Counted from the stretch's first letter, positions 36,724-46,032 are shown. The stretch is DNA of 64,000 nt from an uncultured Muribaculaceae bacterium (GCA_934661195.1 CAKUJD010000001.1:62001-126000), one strand, 5' to 3'. A program made the numbers and translations. The notes: generated by a model not told the origin, from the letters alone.

Positions 36724-37728
36724 CTAAACTGGCCAGTGGCGCATGCACCATAGCAGCGCTGGCCTTCCGGCATATGAAAGGGCTATGCCCAATTTGTTCT
36801 TAAACCTCACATTGCGGTCGGCAAGGCAGCCGAGCCGCAGCTCCTTTATCACACGCCAGCACCGGTCGGCCAGCGGCTTGTATTCGGGCTTCTCAACTGG
36901 GGCTATGCGCAGCATGTTGAAGTGCGCGCTCAGGCGCCGGCTCTGCACTGCGGCCACATATTGCGGCGCCTCGGCCCGCACTTGCTGCAGCAGCCGGTCG
37001 AGAATGTCGAGCACATCGGTGCGCCTTGGCGTGAAGTGGCCTGTGATGCTTGCCTCGCGCTGTGTGTAGCAGTAGGTGCATGCCTCGGTGTGCGTCACCT
37101 TGTGCACTTGCCGCAGCAGCGGGTAGATTATGGCCAGGTCTTCATACAGCAGCCCTTTGGGGAACCTAAGCCGCTCAAACAGCCGCTTTTTCAGCAGCCG
37201 TCCGCAGGCCGAGCACGACAGTGTGCGCTGATACAGCACATTGGTGATGGCCTCGCTTTGTGTGAAGTCGAGTGAGGGACTGATGCCACCTGTCGCCCCT
37301 TTAATGCTGCTGCCGTCATCGCCGTCGGCCACGCGCGCCTGCTTGCCCTCCACCACATCGGCTCCTGTGGCCAGCATCAGCGTGAGCAAGGTGGAAATGG
37401 CGTGCGGCGGCAGAAAGTCGTCGCTGTCGACAAATGTCACTATTGGGCCCGTGGATGCGTCGAGCCCTGCATTGCGAGCGTCCGAGAGTCCTCCGTTGGC
37501 CTTGTGAATCACCCTTATCCGGCCGTCGGCGGCGGCAATGGTGTCGCACAGCTTGCCAGTGCCGTCGGTGCTGCCGTCGTCCACCATTATAACCTCAAGG
37601 TTTACAGAGGCTTGGCTGGCGATGCTGTCGATGCACCGCCGCAGGTAGGGCTTCACGTTGTAGCACGGCACAATCACCGAAATCAGCGAGTCGGCGTTCA
37701 GGTGGTCGGGGTCGGTTGGAGAGTTCAT
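36724..37728 (-). CDS. Family 2 glycosyltransferase
   Basis: A 334-residue GT-A enzyme. The N-terminus SLISVIVPCYNVKPYLRRCI and the DDGSTDGT loop bind the nucleotide sugar; VDSDDF is the DxD metal motif. The C-terminal half is helical with a hydrophobic end (GIALSYAGRPALLW), possibly membrane-associated. It would add a sugar to a surface glycan or lipid; the acceptor cannot be inferred. The ATG at 37728 is used. It diverges from the sirtuin gene and has its own -7 box at 37753-37746. Confidence 0.92.
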   Translation of the reverse strand: MNSPTDPDHLNADSLISVIVPCYNVKPYLRRCIDSIASQASVNLEVIMVDDGSTDGTGKLCDTIAAADGRIRVIHKANGGLSDARNAGLDASTGPIVTFVDSDDFLPPHAISTLLTLMLATGADVVEGKQARVADGDDGSSIKGATGGISPSLDFTQSEAITNVLYQRTLSCSACGRLLKKRLFERLRFPKGLLYEDLAIIYPLLRQVHKVTHTEACTYCYTQREASITGHFTPRRTDVLDILDRLLQQVRAEAPQYVAAVQSRRLSAHFNMLRIAPVEKPEYKPLADRCWRVIKELRLGCLADRNVRFKNKLGIALSYAGRPALLWCMRHWPV

Positions 37729-37745
37729 TACATTTGGTTTATGTG

Positions 37746-37753
37746 CAAATATA
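37746..37753 (-). promoter_or_regulatory. -7 box of the glycosyltransferase gene
   Basis: Minus strand TATATTTG at 37753-37746; the ATG is only 18 bases downstream, so the leader is short. Confidence 0.5.
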
Positions 37754-37819
37754 CGCCTTTTTGCCGTCATGGCCGCCTCCAAGCGGCCGAATGTGCCTTT
37801 TTTTTGATTGCCGTCAGGC

Positions 37820-37850
37820 TTGCACGGGCCGTGCGGTTTTGCTATCTTTG
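37820..37850 (+). promoter_or_regulatory. Promoter of the sirtuin gene
   Basis: TTG at 37820-37822 and TATCTTTG at 37843-37850 with a 20-base spacer. Confidence 0.7.
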
Positions 37851-37909
37851 GCATGGTTGAGCGGCCGCTTGGTTGCTGCCGCGCCATTAAAATTAAGGAG
37901 GACTATGTT

Positions 37910-38605
37910 ATGAAAAACTTAGTGGTGATTACCGGCGCAGGCATCAGCGCCGAGAGCGGCCTTTCCACGTTTCGCGACGCTGGCGGCCTGTGGGAGAACT
38001 ATCCTGTGATGGAGGTGGCAAGCCACGATGGGTTTATGCGCAATCCGGCGCTTATCCACAACTTCTACAACGGCCTGCGCCACAAGCTGCTCAAGGCCAG
38101 CCCCAGCGGAGCCCACACCATGATTGCGGGGCTCGAGAAGCAATATAATGTGAGTGTGATTACGCAAAACGTCGACGACCTACACGAGCGCGCCGGCTCG
38201 ACACGCGTGCTGCACCTGCATGGCGAACTGATGAAGGTGCGCTCGATGGCCAACGAAAGCCGCGTCTACACACTGCCTTGCGCCGACCTTAGCGACAAGG
38301 GACTCGACACCTCGGTCGACACCACCGATCCCTTTGGCGACCACGTGCGCCCGCACATAGTGTTTTTCGGCGAAAGTGTGCCTGAGTTCGACCCTGCGGT
38401 GGAAATAGTGCGCAAGGCCGACGTAGTGGTGGTGATAGGCACGTCGCTGGTGGTGTATCCGGCCGCGGCACTGCTCAACTATGCCAGCCCCGAGGCCGAA
38501 CTGTATTACATCGACCCCCATCCGGCTGCTGTGCCCGCACGCGTGCATGTGATAGCCAAAACGGCCACCGCAGGTGTCTCCGACTTGCTGCCGCTGCTCG
38601 GATAG
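37910..38605 (+). CDS. Sir2-family NAD-dependent protein deacylase
   Basis: A 231-residue sirtuin. The NAD motif is GAGISAESGLSTFRDA, the substrate/NAD loop is TQNVDDLHERAG, the catalytic histidine lies in LHLHGEL and the late IGTSLVVYPAA closes the fold. It removes acyl groups from protein lysines using NAD. The four cysteines of the usual zinc ribbon are not present; only one Cys is in that region. AAGGAGG six bases upstream of the ATG is a strong Shine-Dalgarno, unusual in this window. Confidence 0.92.
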   Translation: MKNLVVITGAGISAESGLSTFRDAGGLWENYPVMEVASHDGFMRNPALIHNFYNGLRHKLLKASPSGAHTMIAGLEKQYNVSVITQNVDDLHERAGSTRVLHLHGELMKVRSMANESRVYTLPCADLSDKGLDTSVDTTDPFGDHVRPHIVFFGESVPEFDPAVEIVRKADVVVVIGTSLVVYPAAALLNYASPEAELYYIDPHPAAVPARVHVIAKTATAGVSDLLPLLG

Positions 38606-38618
38606 GGCATGACAGCGG

Positions 38619-40118
38619 TTAGCGGAACAGGCGGCCCACCACGGGCAGGCGGCGCAGTATGGCGCCCATGTGCTCGCGCTTGAACACCACCGCGCAGAAC
38701 ACCAGCAGCAGTGCGGTGCGCACAGCGGTGGGTGCCCAGCGGCCAGGCATGGGGGTCAGCGTCATGGCGGCAAACAGCACTGCTGCCAGGGCCACATACA
38801 GTCCTATGTCCTTAAGCGGATAGCTGATGGGGTAGTGGCGCTGGCCCACAAAGTAGCTCAGCACCATGGCCGTGCCATAGCCGGCAAAGCCGGCCCAGGC
38901 GCAGGCCATGTAGCCGTAGGTGGGCACAAACAGCACGTTGATTGCAATCAGCACCGCGCAGCCCACTCCCGAGAAGTAGGCGCCCCAAATGGTTTTGTCG
39001 ATAAGCTTGTACCAGAACGACAGGTTGAAGTATATGCCCATCATTATTTCGGCCGCCATCACTATGGGCACCACCTTCAGGCCGCTCCAGTAGTCGGGGG
39101 CTATGATGTGCTTCAGCACGTCGATCCACGCCATCACGGCCAGGAAGGCCAGCAGGGTGAACACTATGAAGTATTTCATGGCTTCGGCATAGGTCTCGCG
39201 GTTGTCGCGGTCTTTGGCCTTGCCAAACACAAACGGCTCGTAGGCGTAGCGGAAGGCCTGCGTTATCATTGCCATAATCATGGCTATCTTGCTGGCGGCT
39301 CCGTATATGCCCAGCTGCTGCGTTTCGCCTCCGCGCTTGTATAGGAACGGGAACATGATTTTGTCGGCCGTCTGGTTGAGAATGCCGGCGATGCCCAGCA
39401 CCAGTATTGGCCAGCTGTAGCCCAGCATGCGCCTCAGCAGCGGCCAGCTGAAGCTGCCGCGCGCCTCGGCCAGCTCGCGCCAGAAGAAAAATGTGATTAC
39501 GCCCGTGCACACAAGGTTAAGGTAGAAGGCGTAGCCCACTCCCACCGTGGGGTCGTAGATGGCCCCCACCGCATCGGGGTGGGTCTTGTATAGAGCCGGC
39601 AGCACCAGGTAGTATAGCAGGTTGAGCGCGATGTTCAGGAATATGAACAGCAGCTTAAGCGCGGCAAACTTGATGGGGCGTTTCTTGTAGCGCAGGTAGG
39701 CAAACGGGATTGCCTGAAAAGCGTCGAGGGCCACCACAGCCGCCATCACGCCAATGTAGCTTGGGTGGTCGGCATAGCCCATGGCTCCGGCCACCCAGGG
39801 AAGGAAGCCCAGCACGGCGGCCACAAAGGCCAGCGAGGTGGTGCCCACGGCCACCAGTGTGGTGGTGTACACCGTGTGCGGGTCTTCGTCTGTTTTGTTG
39901 GCAAAGCGGAAAAATGTGGTCTCCATGCCGTAGGTGAGTATCACCAGCAGCAGGGCCGTGTAGGAATACACGTTGGTGATCACGCCATAGCCGCCCGAGG
40001 CGGCCGAGAGGCTTGCCGTGTAGAGCGGCACCAGCAGGTAGTTGAGAAAACGGCCCACTATGCTGCTCATGCCATATATTGCGGTGTCTTTAGCTAACGA
40101 TTTTAAATTTGCAGCCAT
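38619..40118 (-). CDS. Polysaccharide flippase (MOP/Wzx-like) membrane protein
   Basis: A 499-residue protein with about 12-14 helices. It begins LKSLAKDTAIYGMSSIVGRFLNYLLVPLYT, the recurring opening of the oligosaccharide-flippase/MATE superfamily, with internal repeats of the same type. It would flip a lipid-linked sugar. It lies 65 bases downstream of ruvB in the same direction, as often seen in Bacteroidetes, and ends 13 bases from the convergent sirtuin gene, without a visible terminator. Confidence 0.88.
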   Translation of the reverse strand: MAANLKSLAKDTAIYGMSSIVGRFLNYLLVPLYTASLSAASGGYGVITNVYSYTALLLVILTYGMETTFFRFANKTDEDPHTVYTTTLVAVGTTSLAFVAAVLGFLPWVAGAMGYADHPSYIGVMAAVVALDAFQAIPFAYLRYKKRPIKFAALKLLFIFLNIALNLLYYLVLPALYKTHPDAVGAIYDPTVGVGYAFYLNLVCTGVITFFFWRELAEARGSFSWPLLRRMLGYSWPILVLGIAGILNQTADKIMFPFLYKRGGETQQLGIYGAASKIAMIMAMITQAFRYAYEPFVFGKAKDRDNRETYAEAMKYFIVFTLLAFLAVMAWIDVLKHIIAPDYWSGLKVVPIVMAAEIMMGIYFNLSFWYKLIDKTIWGAYFSGVGCAVLIAINVLFVPTYGYMACAWAGFAGYGTAMVLSYFVGQRHYPISYPLKDIGLYVALAAVLFAAMTLTPMPGRWAPTAVRTALLLVFCAVVFKREHMGAILRRLPVVGRLFR

Positions 40119-40183
40119 TGTAGTGATTTAGTCTTGAATTTTTGGATGAATAATCCAGTCAGGGCGCGGAAACTGCGGCAGTG

Positions 40184-41206
40184 TCAGAACAGCGACATCG
40201 TTTTGCCCTCACGCTGGCGCTTGAGGTGGGTGTAGGCCAGGTCGGTGACCTCGCGGCCGCGGGGGGTGCGGTTGATGAACCCCTCCTTTATGAGAAACGG
40301 CTCATACACCTCCTCTACCGTGCCGGGGTCTTCGCTCAGCGCGGTGGCTATGGTGGAGATGCCCACTGGGCCGCCGCCAAACTTGTCGATGATGGTGAGC
40401 AGAATCTTGTTGTCGATCTCGTCGAGTCCGTATTTGTCGATGTTGAGGGCCTCAAGGGCGTAGCGCGCGATGGCGGTGTCGATTTTGCCCGATCCCTTCA
40501 CCTGCGCGAAGTCGCGCACGCGGCGCAGCAGCGAGTTGGCAATGCGGGGGGTGCCGCGGCTGCGCAGGGCTATTTCGAGCGCAGCCTCGTCGGTGATGGG
40601 CACCGACATCAGTCTGGCCGAGCGCTTAATGATGCTTTCAAGCACGTCGTGGCCGTAATACTCCAGGTGGCAGTTGATGCCGAAACGGGCGCGCAGGGGG
40701 CTGGTGAGCAGGCCGCTGCGCGTGGTGGCGCCAATTAGGGTGAACGGAGCCAGCGTGAGCTGCACCGAGCGCGCGCCGGGGCCTTTGTCGATCATTATGT
40801 CGATGCGGTAATCCTCCATGGCCGAATACAGATATTCCTCCACCACCGGACTCAGACGGTGAATCTCGTCGATAAACAGCACATCGTTCTCCTCAAGCGA
40901 TGTGAGGATGCCGGCCAGGTCGCCAGGCTTGTCGAGCACCGGGCCCGACGTCACCTTGAATCCCACTCCAAGCTCGTTGGCAATGATGTTGCTCAGCGTG
41001 GTCTTTCCCAGGCCCGGAGGGCCGTGAAACAGGATGTGGTCGAGTGCCTCGCCGCGCATTTTTGCAGCCTGCACAAACACTTGCAGGTTGCCAATAATCT
41101 TCTCCTGTCCGGCGAAGTCCTCGAAGCGCACAGGGCGCAGTGCCTTTTCAAAGTCGCTGTCGCCCTTCACTCGCTCGTTGCGTATGTCGAATTCTTCCTC
41201 TTCCAT
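40184..41206 (-). CDS. ruvB: Holliday junction branch-migration helicase RuvB
   Basis: A 340-residue AAA+ helicase that drives Holliday-junction migration with RuvA (not in this window). Walker [10 protein letters not shown], Walker [10 protein letters not shown], the sensor 1 region [19 protein letters not shown] (with the arginine finger in the last part) and a C-terminal winged helix ending TPRGREVT are all typical. The ATG at 41206 is used. It follows the Lrp gene by 16 bases, indicating cotranscription. Confidence 0.97.
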   Translation of the reverse strand: MEEEEFDIRNERVKGDSDFEKALRPVRFEDFAGQEKIIGNLQVFVQAAKMRGEALDHILFHGPPGLGKTTLSNIIANELGVGFKVTSGPVLDKPGDLAGILTSLEENDVLFIDEIHRLSPVVEEYLYSAMEDYRIDIMIDKGPGARSVQLTLAPFTLIGATTRSGLLTSPLRARFGINCHLEYYGHDVLESIIKRSARLMSVPITDEAALEIALRSRGTPRIANSLLRRVRDFAQVKGSGKIDTAIARYALEALNIDKYGLDEIDNKILLTIIDKFGGGPVGISTIATALSEDPGTVEEVYEPFLIKEGFINRTPRGREVTDLAYTHLKRQREGKTMSLF

Positions 41207-41222
41207 CAAAAAAAATGTAGGT

Positions 41223-41699
41223 TTATTGCACGTCGGGGTTCGCTGCCTCGATGGGAATTTCGCGGTTGATGCTCTCGTCAAGCGAAATCAGTGTCTCGGT
41301 GGCGGTGACGCCGGGAATGTGCTGAATCTTGTCGTTGAGCAGCTCCATGAGGTGCTGGTTGTCGCGCGCATACAGCTTGAGCAGCAGTGTGTAGGGGCCG
41401 GTGGTGAAGTGGCACTCCACTATCTCGTCGATTTTCTCAAACTCGGGCACCACGTTGCGATACATTGAGCCTCGCTCCAGCTTCACTCCTATGTAGGTGC
41501 AGGTGGCAAAGCCCACCGATTTCGGGTCGACGTGATAGCCCGAGCCCGTGATCACGTGGGTGTCGATCATGCGTTGTATGCGCTGGTGAATCGCCGCACG
41601 CGACACTCCGCACTCCACAGCCACGTCTTTCGACGGTATGCGGGCGTTCTTCATCACTATCTTCAAAATCTTTTTGTCAAGACTGTCAATCTTTTCCAT
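41223..41699 (-). CDS. Lrp/AsnC-family transcriptional regulator
   Basis: A 158-residue protein: N-terminal helix-turn-helix ([36 protein letters not shown] region) and a C-terminal RAM/ASNC domain (about 65-150) with [16 protein letters not shown], which binds small effectors such as amino acids and forms octamers. Target genes are unknown. It heads a leftward lrp-ruvB-flippase unit, an unusual lead gene for a helicase. Confidence 0.92.
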   Translation of the reverse strand: MEKIDSLDKKILKIVMKNARIPSKDVAVECGVSRAAIHQRIQRMIDTHVITGSGYHVDPKSVGFATCTYIGVKLERGSMYRNVVPEFEKIDEIVECHFTTGPYTLLLKLYARDNQHLMELLNDKIQHIPGVTATETLISLDESINREIPIEAANPDVQ

Positions 41700-41743
41700 A
41701 TCCTAAAACCGATGAATGTTTCCGTTATTTGCACTACTTTATG

Positions 41744-41776
41744 CAAATGTAGTCACTTTTTTCATAATAAACGACA
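41744..41776 (-). promoter_or_regulatory. Promoter of the lrp-ruvB unit
   Basis: Minus strand TACATTTG at 41751-41744; TTG at 41776-41774, spacer 22 bases. The start codon is 45 bases downstream. Confidence 0.5.
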
Positions 41777-41883
41777 AAACGACAAAAAACATACGTGCCA
41801 ATGCGCCGATTAAGTGCCTTGCGCTTACACAAGCGCGCCATTTGGCCGCCTTGGCTGTCCTTTTGCCAACGATGAAAACAAAA

Positions 41884-41914
41884 GTGGCAGGGGCCGATGC
41901 ACGGCCTCTGCCAC
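41884..41914 (-). terminator. Terminator of the second M6 protease gene
   Basis: A 13-bp stem (41884-41896 with 41902-41914, one G-T pair) around ATGCA; the leftward transcript continues into a T-rich stretch. Confidence 0.75.
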
Positions 41915-41952
41915 AATAAATATGTAGCGATTGATTATGCTCTCGATGTCGA

Positions 41953-44214
41953 TTAGAACACCACCTTCACTGCCTTGCCGCCTTGGCTCACAATGTAGAA
42001 GCCGTGGCCGCTGACGCTCAGCTGAGCCTGGCCGTCGACGGCGTTGACGCTCTGCACAAGCTGTCCGCCTGCGGTGTAGAGGTTCACTGCACCGTCGGCT
42101 GCGCCTGTCACAATAGCTGTGTTGCCGCTCTTGGTCACCTTCAGACCGTCATGGCCGCTCATTGCGGCGCTGTTCACGCCGCTATACTCGTTGGCGTAAT
42201 AGATGGTGAAGTCGTCGATATACACCTTAGCCGTCTGGCTGCCGGCGCGCTGAGTGACGCGCAGCAGTGCGTTGGCGTTGTTAACCTTTATGTTCCACGA
42301 CACGGTGGTGCCTTCGCTCTTGCCGGGCACTTCAGCCATGTCGGCGCCGGCCGATGTCTTCACCGGAGTCCAGGTATTGCCGAAGTCGGTGGAGTAGTCG
42401 AACACGAATTTGGCTGTGGTGCTGCTGGGGTTGTACACGTTAAATGTCACCTTTGTCACGTCTTTGCCTGTGCGGGTGGTGGTCTCCAGTTTGCCAGGCA
42501 GGGTCATAGCCACCGAGTGGGTGCCGTTGCACTTGCCGCTGCCCGGCGCTGTCACCTGGCAGCGTGTGAACGACCAGTTGCAGAAGTTGCCCTTCACGTT
42601 CTTCTCCGAGGTGCTTGCGCCCACGGGCATCGATTCGAAGTCTTCAATTATGCTCTTCACATCGTCGGCCTTGAGGGCGTTGAATGTGATCACGCCGTTG
42701 CTCTCGGCAATGTCGTTGAGCACAAATTCACCGGAGTTGCCGAGCGGTGTGTAGAAGCCGGGGGTGGTGTTGTTGGTGATGGTGGTCATGCCAGTGGTGC
42801 CCGGGAACGGGTCGCTGGCCAGAGCTCCGCTCTTGCTGCTGCCGGCGCGCAGCAGCTCATAGCAGTTGCGGCTGGCGTAGGCGTTCACCATGTTGCTCAC
42901 CCAATACACGGCATTGGTCGAATCAACGCGGGCCACCATCATTCCGTGGCCTGGCAGATAGGCGTCCCAGCCTGTGAGCTGACGGTTCTCAATCAGGAAG
43001 AATTCCTTTGCCTTGTTGGTGTTCAGGCGGAAGGCCTCGTTCTGCTGGATGTCGTTGAGTGTGAAATTGCCCTGGGTCACCACCTTGGGTGTCATGAAGC
43101 CTGCGGCATAGCGGTCGTAGGCCGAGTAGGCGCACGGGGTGCGGCCGTAGTTCAGATAGCTGCCGCCCGACATCACATCCCAGTCGCCCGGATCGTGGCT
43201 CTGGCCGTTTGTTGAGTAGTCGGTGTCGTAGAGGTCGGGCAGGCCCAGCACGTGGGTGAACTCGTGGCAAATGGTGCCGATGCCATCGAATATGAGAGGC
43301 TGCTCATAATACAGCTCGGTGGAGCAGGCATAGCGTCCCATGGCGTAGCCGCCAATCGAGGTGCCGGTCATTGAGCTTGCGTGCGGCCACACGTGGCTCG
43401 ACGAAGCGTTGGTGTTCGAACCAGTGCCGGCGAATATCACATAGAACATGTCCACCATGCGGTCGCCGTTGGCGTCATAGCGCGAGAAGTCGATGCTGTA
43501 GTTCTGGTAGGCCTTTTGCAGGGCTGCCTTGATTATGGTGCGGGCGTTTTGCGTCTGCTTGGGGTCGTCGACCGAATAGGGCACGCTTATGGGGCCGTAC
43601 ACGTCAAACTGCGGGTCGAACTTACCCATCGAGTTGTCGTAGAAGTAGTCGCGCACGCTGCCGGTGAATTTGCCGTAGGCATTTGGGGTGCCGTCTTCGT
43701 TGGTGAAGCCGGTGTAGCCGCGCTGGTTAATCATATTGTTGTAGAACGTGTTCAGGTCGCTGCGGCGGAATTTGCAGTCGTTGAACTCCACCAGCAGAAT
43801 CAGGCCGCGGAACTTCGTGTAGTCGATGCTGGCCTTCTGCATCACCTCGTTGCGCGAAGCGCGTGCCTTGCGCGCGGTGCTCACCGAGGCGCGGTCGATG
43901 AGGTTCTTGCCAGTGGCCTGCAGCATTGCCGTTTCGGAGGCGGTGCGCTGCTGCGCGTCGCGCGCAATGGTGCTGCTGGCGGCCAGCTTGCCGTCCACCA
44001 GCTGGGCATAGGTGTAGTATCCCGCCTGGTTCTTCACAATGGTGTAGCCATCGGCGGTGGTGACGAAGTTGTAGTACTCGTCGCCGTTGTTCTTGATTGT
44101 GAGCTGTGAGCCGTCGGGCTGTGTCACTGTCACTGGGCGCGGGTCGGCTGGCACTGCCAGTGCCTGTAGTGCGGCCAGTGTGGCCAGTGTGAGAGAAAGA
44201 AGTAATTTTCTCAT
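41953..44214 (-). CDS. Secreted M6-family metalloprotease with C-terminal sorting-like domain (copy B)
   Basis: A 753-residue paralogue of the gene at 29664-31904. Signal peptide (to about 20), propeptide-like domain opening AVPADPRPVTVTQPDGSQL, zinc motif HEFTH at 317-321 with GLPDLYD, an Ig/jelly-roll region and a tail ending GHGFYIVSQGGKAVKVVF that fits a type IX sorting domain. Family members degrade extracellular proteins. The ATG at 44214 starts the signal peptide. No exact TAnnTTTG box was found upstream. Confidence 0.88.
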   Translation of the reverse strand: MRKLLLSLTLATLAALQALAVPADPRPVTVTQPDGSQLTIKNNGDEYYNFVTTADGYTIVKNQAGYYTYAQLVDGKLAASSTIARDAQQRTASETAMLQATGKNLIDRASVSTARKARASRNEVMQKASIDYTKFRGLILLVEFNDCKFRRSDLNTFYNNMINQRGYTGFTNEDGTPNAYGKFTGSVRDYFYDNSMGKFDPQFDVYGPISVPYSVDDPKQTQNARTIIKAALQKAYQNYSIDFSRYDANGDRMVDMFYVIFAGTGSNTNASSSHVWPHASSMTGTSIGGYAMGRYACSTELYYEQPLIFDGIGTICHEFTHVLGLPDLYDTDYSTNGQSHDPGDWDVMSGGSYLNYGRTPCAYSAYDRYAAGFMTPKVVTQGNFTLNDIQQNEAFRLNTNKAKEFFLIENRQLTGWDAYLPGHGMMVARVDSTNAVYWVSNMVNAYASRNCYELLRAGSSKSGALASDPFPGTTGMTTITNNTTPGFYTPLGNSGEFVLNDIAESNGVITFNALKADDVKSIIEDFESMPVGASTSEKNVKGNFCNWSFTRCQVTAPGSGKCNGTHSVAMTLPGKLETTTRTGKDVTKVTFNVYNPSSTTAKFVFDYSTDFGNTWTPVKTSAGADMAEVPGKSEGTTVSWNIKVNNANALLRVTQRAGSQTAKVYIDDFTIYYANEYSGVNSAAMSGHDGLKVTKSGNTAIVTGAADGAVNLYTAGGQLVQSVNAVDGQAQLSVSGHGFYIVSQGGKAVKVVF

Positions 44215-44503
44215 GTGATGTGTATTTATAATAAATGTGTTGAAATTCGCATGTCGCTTGCATCTCCCGCATGTGGGGCCGGCGCGCGGCATGCGCGTTA
44301 CTTGTATGTCACTGATAGTTGATTGGCTACAATAAGCCACTTTAATATTATTGTGGCAAATATCCGAAAAAAATCACAATTCAGCAAAATTTGCGGGGCT
44401 AAAAGCAACTTTGTTAAACTTTATTGCATTTTGCGCGCCGGTTTGGCACTGTGCCCCTACGCCTTAGAAACCGATTTTTTGCGCCAAAAAAGTGCGGAAT
44501 GCA
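44215..44503. other. AT-rich intergenic stretch
   Basis: About 290 bp between the M6 gene and the rightward promoter at 44504. AT-rich with no convincing gene. Confidence 0.5.
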
Positions 44504-44532
44504 TTGCAGGTTAAAAAAATAGACTATCTTTG
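44504..44532 (+). promoter_or_regulatory. Strong rightward promoter of a non-coding region
   Basis: TTG at 44504-44506 and TATCTTTG at 44525-44532 with an 18-base spacer, one of the best promoter matches in the window. No coding region begins within 600 bases. Confidence 0.7.
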
Positions 44533-44538
44533 CATCCA

Positions 44539-44925
44539 TAAAGGTTCTTACGGACTGAAACAACCGACCTCCAACGCAGCCTTTGGGCATTGCAATGCCC
44601 ATCACCATTGATGTCAAGAATCTGAAAAAAACTGGCGTGAAAAAGCAATATTCACTCACACAGCGCTATTGCACATCTGCCATAGGCAGAGGGCATCAGT
44701 CGGCAGCTGTCCAATTTTCTCATTCGTTGGCCGCCTGGAGCAGGCTGGTGGTCGGAAATCCATAGGCAAAAAGGCTCCGCGAGGAGTAGTGTTAAAAAGT
44801 AATATTGTTAAAGGGTTATTGGACATTGAAGACGGCCGCTTAGCTGAATAGGGGCGGCCTGGTAAAAGATGTTTTAAGGTTTATAATTTCAAGCGGCTTG
44901 TGCGTGAGCATGAGCCGCCTTTGTG
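44539..44925 (+). ncRNA. Candidate structured non-coding RNA, up to about 390 nt
   Basis: Downstream of the promoter are several self-complementary elements: a GGGCATTG/CAATGCCC palindrome (44587-44602), CTGCC-ATA-GGCAG (44677-44689), GGCCGC/GCGGCC (44834-44860) and GCGGCT/AGCCGC (44893-44917) followed by a T-rich run. No protein-like frame is convincing. I found no RNase P, tmRNA, SRP or known riboswitch signature, so it may be a 6S-type, Bacteroidales-specific or new RNA, or a very long parA leader. Confidence 0.4.
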
Positions 44926-44964
44926 TTGCATTGCCGCATGCGTGCCGGCCATGGCCCGGCTTGT

Positions 44965-45080
44965 GTTCCACGGCGGGCCGTGAATGGTTCCACGGCCTTC
45001 CGGAGCGGCCTACATGGTTGAGGCACAATGTGGTGGGGAGACCGGCCGAAGTTATTAACAATTATGCCGACTTATCAACA
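44965..45080. other. Repeated motifs upstream of parA (possible partition or DnaA sites)
   Basis: GTTCCACGG occurs at 44965-44973 and 44987-44995 (22 bases apart), with CCGTGAA between, resembling degenerate parS half-sites. TTATTAACA (45052-45060) and TTATCAACA (45072-45080), 20 bases apart, are near-matches to DnaA boxes. Function is inferred only from form and location next to parAB. Confidence 0.35.
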
Positions 45081-45192
45081 ATTCAGCCATTTTTAACTGA
45101 AAACTTGCCGCCGGTTCAAACTAAAATCAATTCCTTTGCACTGCGTAAAAGTTAAGAATCGCGATTTAATATTCGATTTTCATTCTGTGTAT

Positions 45193-46002
45193 ATGGGAAA
45201 GACAATTGCAATAGCAAACCAAAAGGGCGGTGTGGGCAAGACCACCACCGCAATCAACCTTGCAGCGTCGCTCGCTGCCAGCCACAAGAAAGTGCTTCTG
45301 CTCGATGCCGACCCGCAGGCCAACGCCACATCGGGTCTTGGTGTGGACCCGAGGAAGATGTCGTCGTCGATATATGAGTGCCTCGTCGACGACTATCCGC
45401 TGCGCGGCTCGCAGGTGGCCACGTGCGTGAAAAACCTCGACTTGGTGGGCTCGCGCATTGATCTGGTGGGCGCAGAGCTTGAGCTCATCAACAAGCCCGA
45501 CCGCGAGAATGTGCTGCGCCGCGCCATTGCCGAGGTGAAAGCCGACTACGACTACGTGCTGATCGACTGCAGCCCGTCGCTGGGCTTGATCACCGTGAAC
45601 GCACTCACCGCCGCCGACAGCGTCATAATACCTGTGCAAGCCGAGTATTTTGCCCTTGAAGGCATCAGCAAGCTGCTCAACACCATACGCATCATCAAGT
45701 CGAAACTTAATCCGTCGCTGAAAATCGAGGGGTTCCTGCTCACCATGTACGACGCGCGCCTGCGCCTGGCCAACCAGATTTATGAGGAGCTGAAAAGCCA
45801 CTTCGGCGACATGGTGTTCAACACCGTGATTCCGCGCAACATACGCCTCAGCGAGGCCCCGAGCCACGGTCTGCCGGCACTGCTCTACGACCCCGCAAGC
45901 CGCGGCGCCACGAGCCACATTCAGCTGGCCAAGGAACTGATAAGCAAAAACCGCGTCGCGCGTCCCGCCGCCAGTGGCCAGGCTTCAAAAGGAATAGCAT
46001 AG
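45193..46002 (+). CDS. parA: Chromosome-partitioning ATPase ParA (Soj)
   Basis: A 269-residue ParA/Soj ATPase. The deviant Walker A KGGVGKTTTAINLAA is near the start, followed by LLLDADPQANATSGLG and VLIDCSPSLGLIT (Walker B). ParA with ParB positions the replication origin region. The ATG at 45193 gives the standard MGKTIAIANQKGG start. parB follows 30 bases later in the same direction. Confidence 0.96.
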   Translation: MGKTIAIANQKGGVGKTTTAINLAASLAASHKKVLLLDADPQANATSGLGVDPRKMSSSIYECLVDDYPLRGSQVATCVKNLDLVGSRIDLVGAELELINKPDRENVLRRAIAEVKADYDYVLIDCSPSLGLITVNALTAADSVIIPVQAEYFALEGISKLLNTIRIIKSKLNPSLKIEGFLLTMYDARLRLANQIYEELKSHFGDMVFNTVIPRNIRLSEAPSHGLPALLYDPASRGATSHIQLAKELISKNRVARPAASGQASKGIA

Positions 46003-46032
46003 TTTGTTTTCACTTTACTCAATCAATCACCA

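Noticed and set aside
44539..44925. RNase P RNA, tmRNA or SRP RNA
   Set aside because: The conserved GAGGAAAGTCC, the tmRNA tag with tRNA-like ends, and the SRP GGAAG/AGCA loop were not found, so it stays an unnamed candidate.
45052..45080. Replication origin
   Set aside because: Two near-match DnaA boxes and proximity to parAB are not enough; no dnaA gene or dense box cluster is visible.
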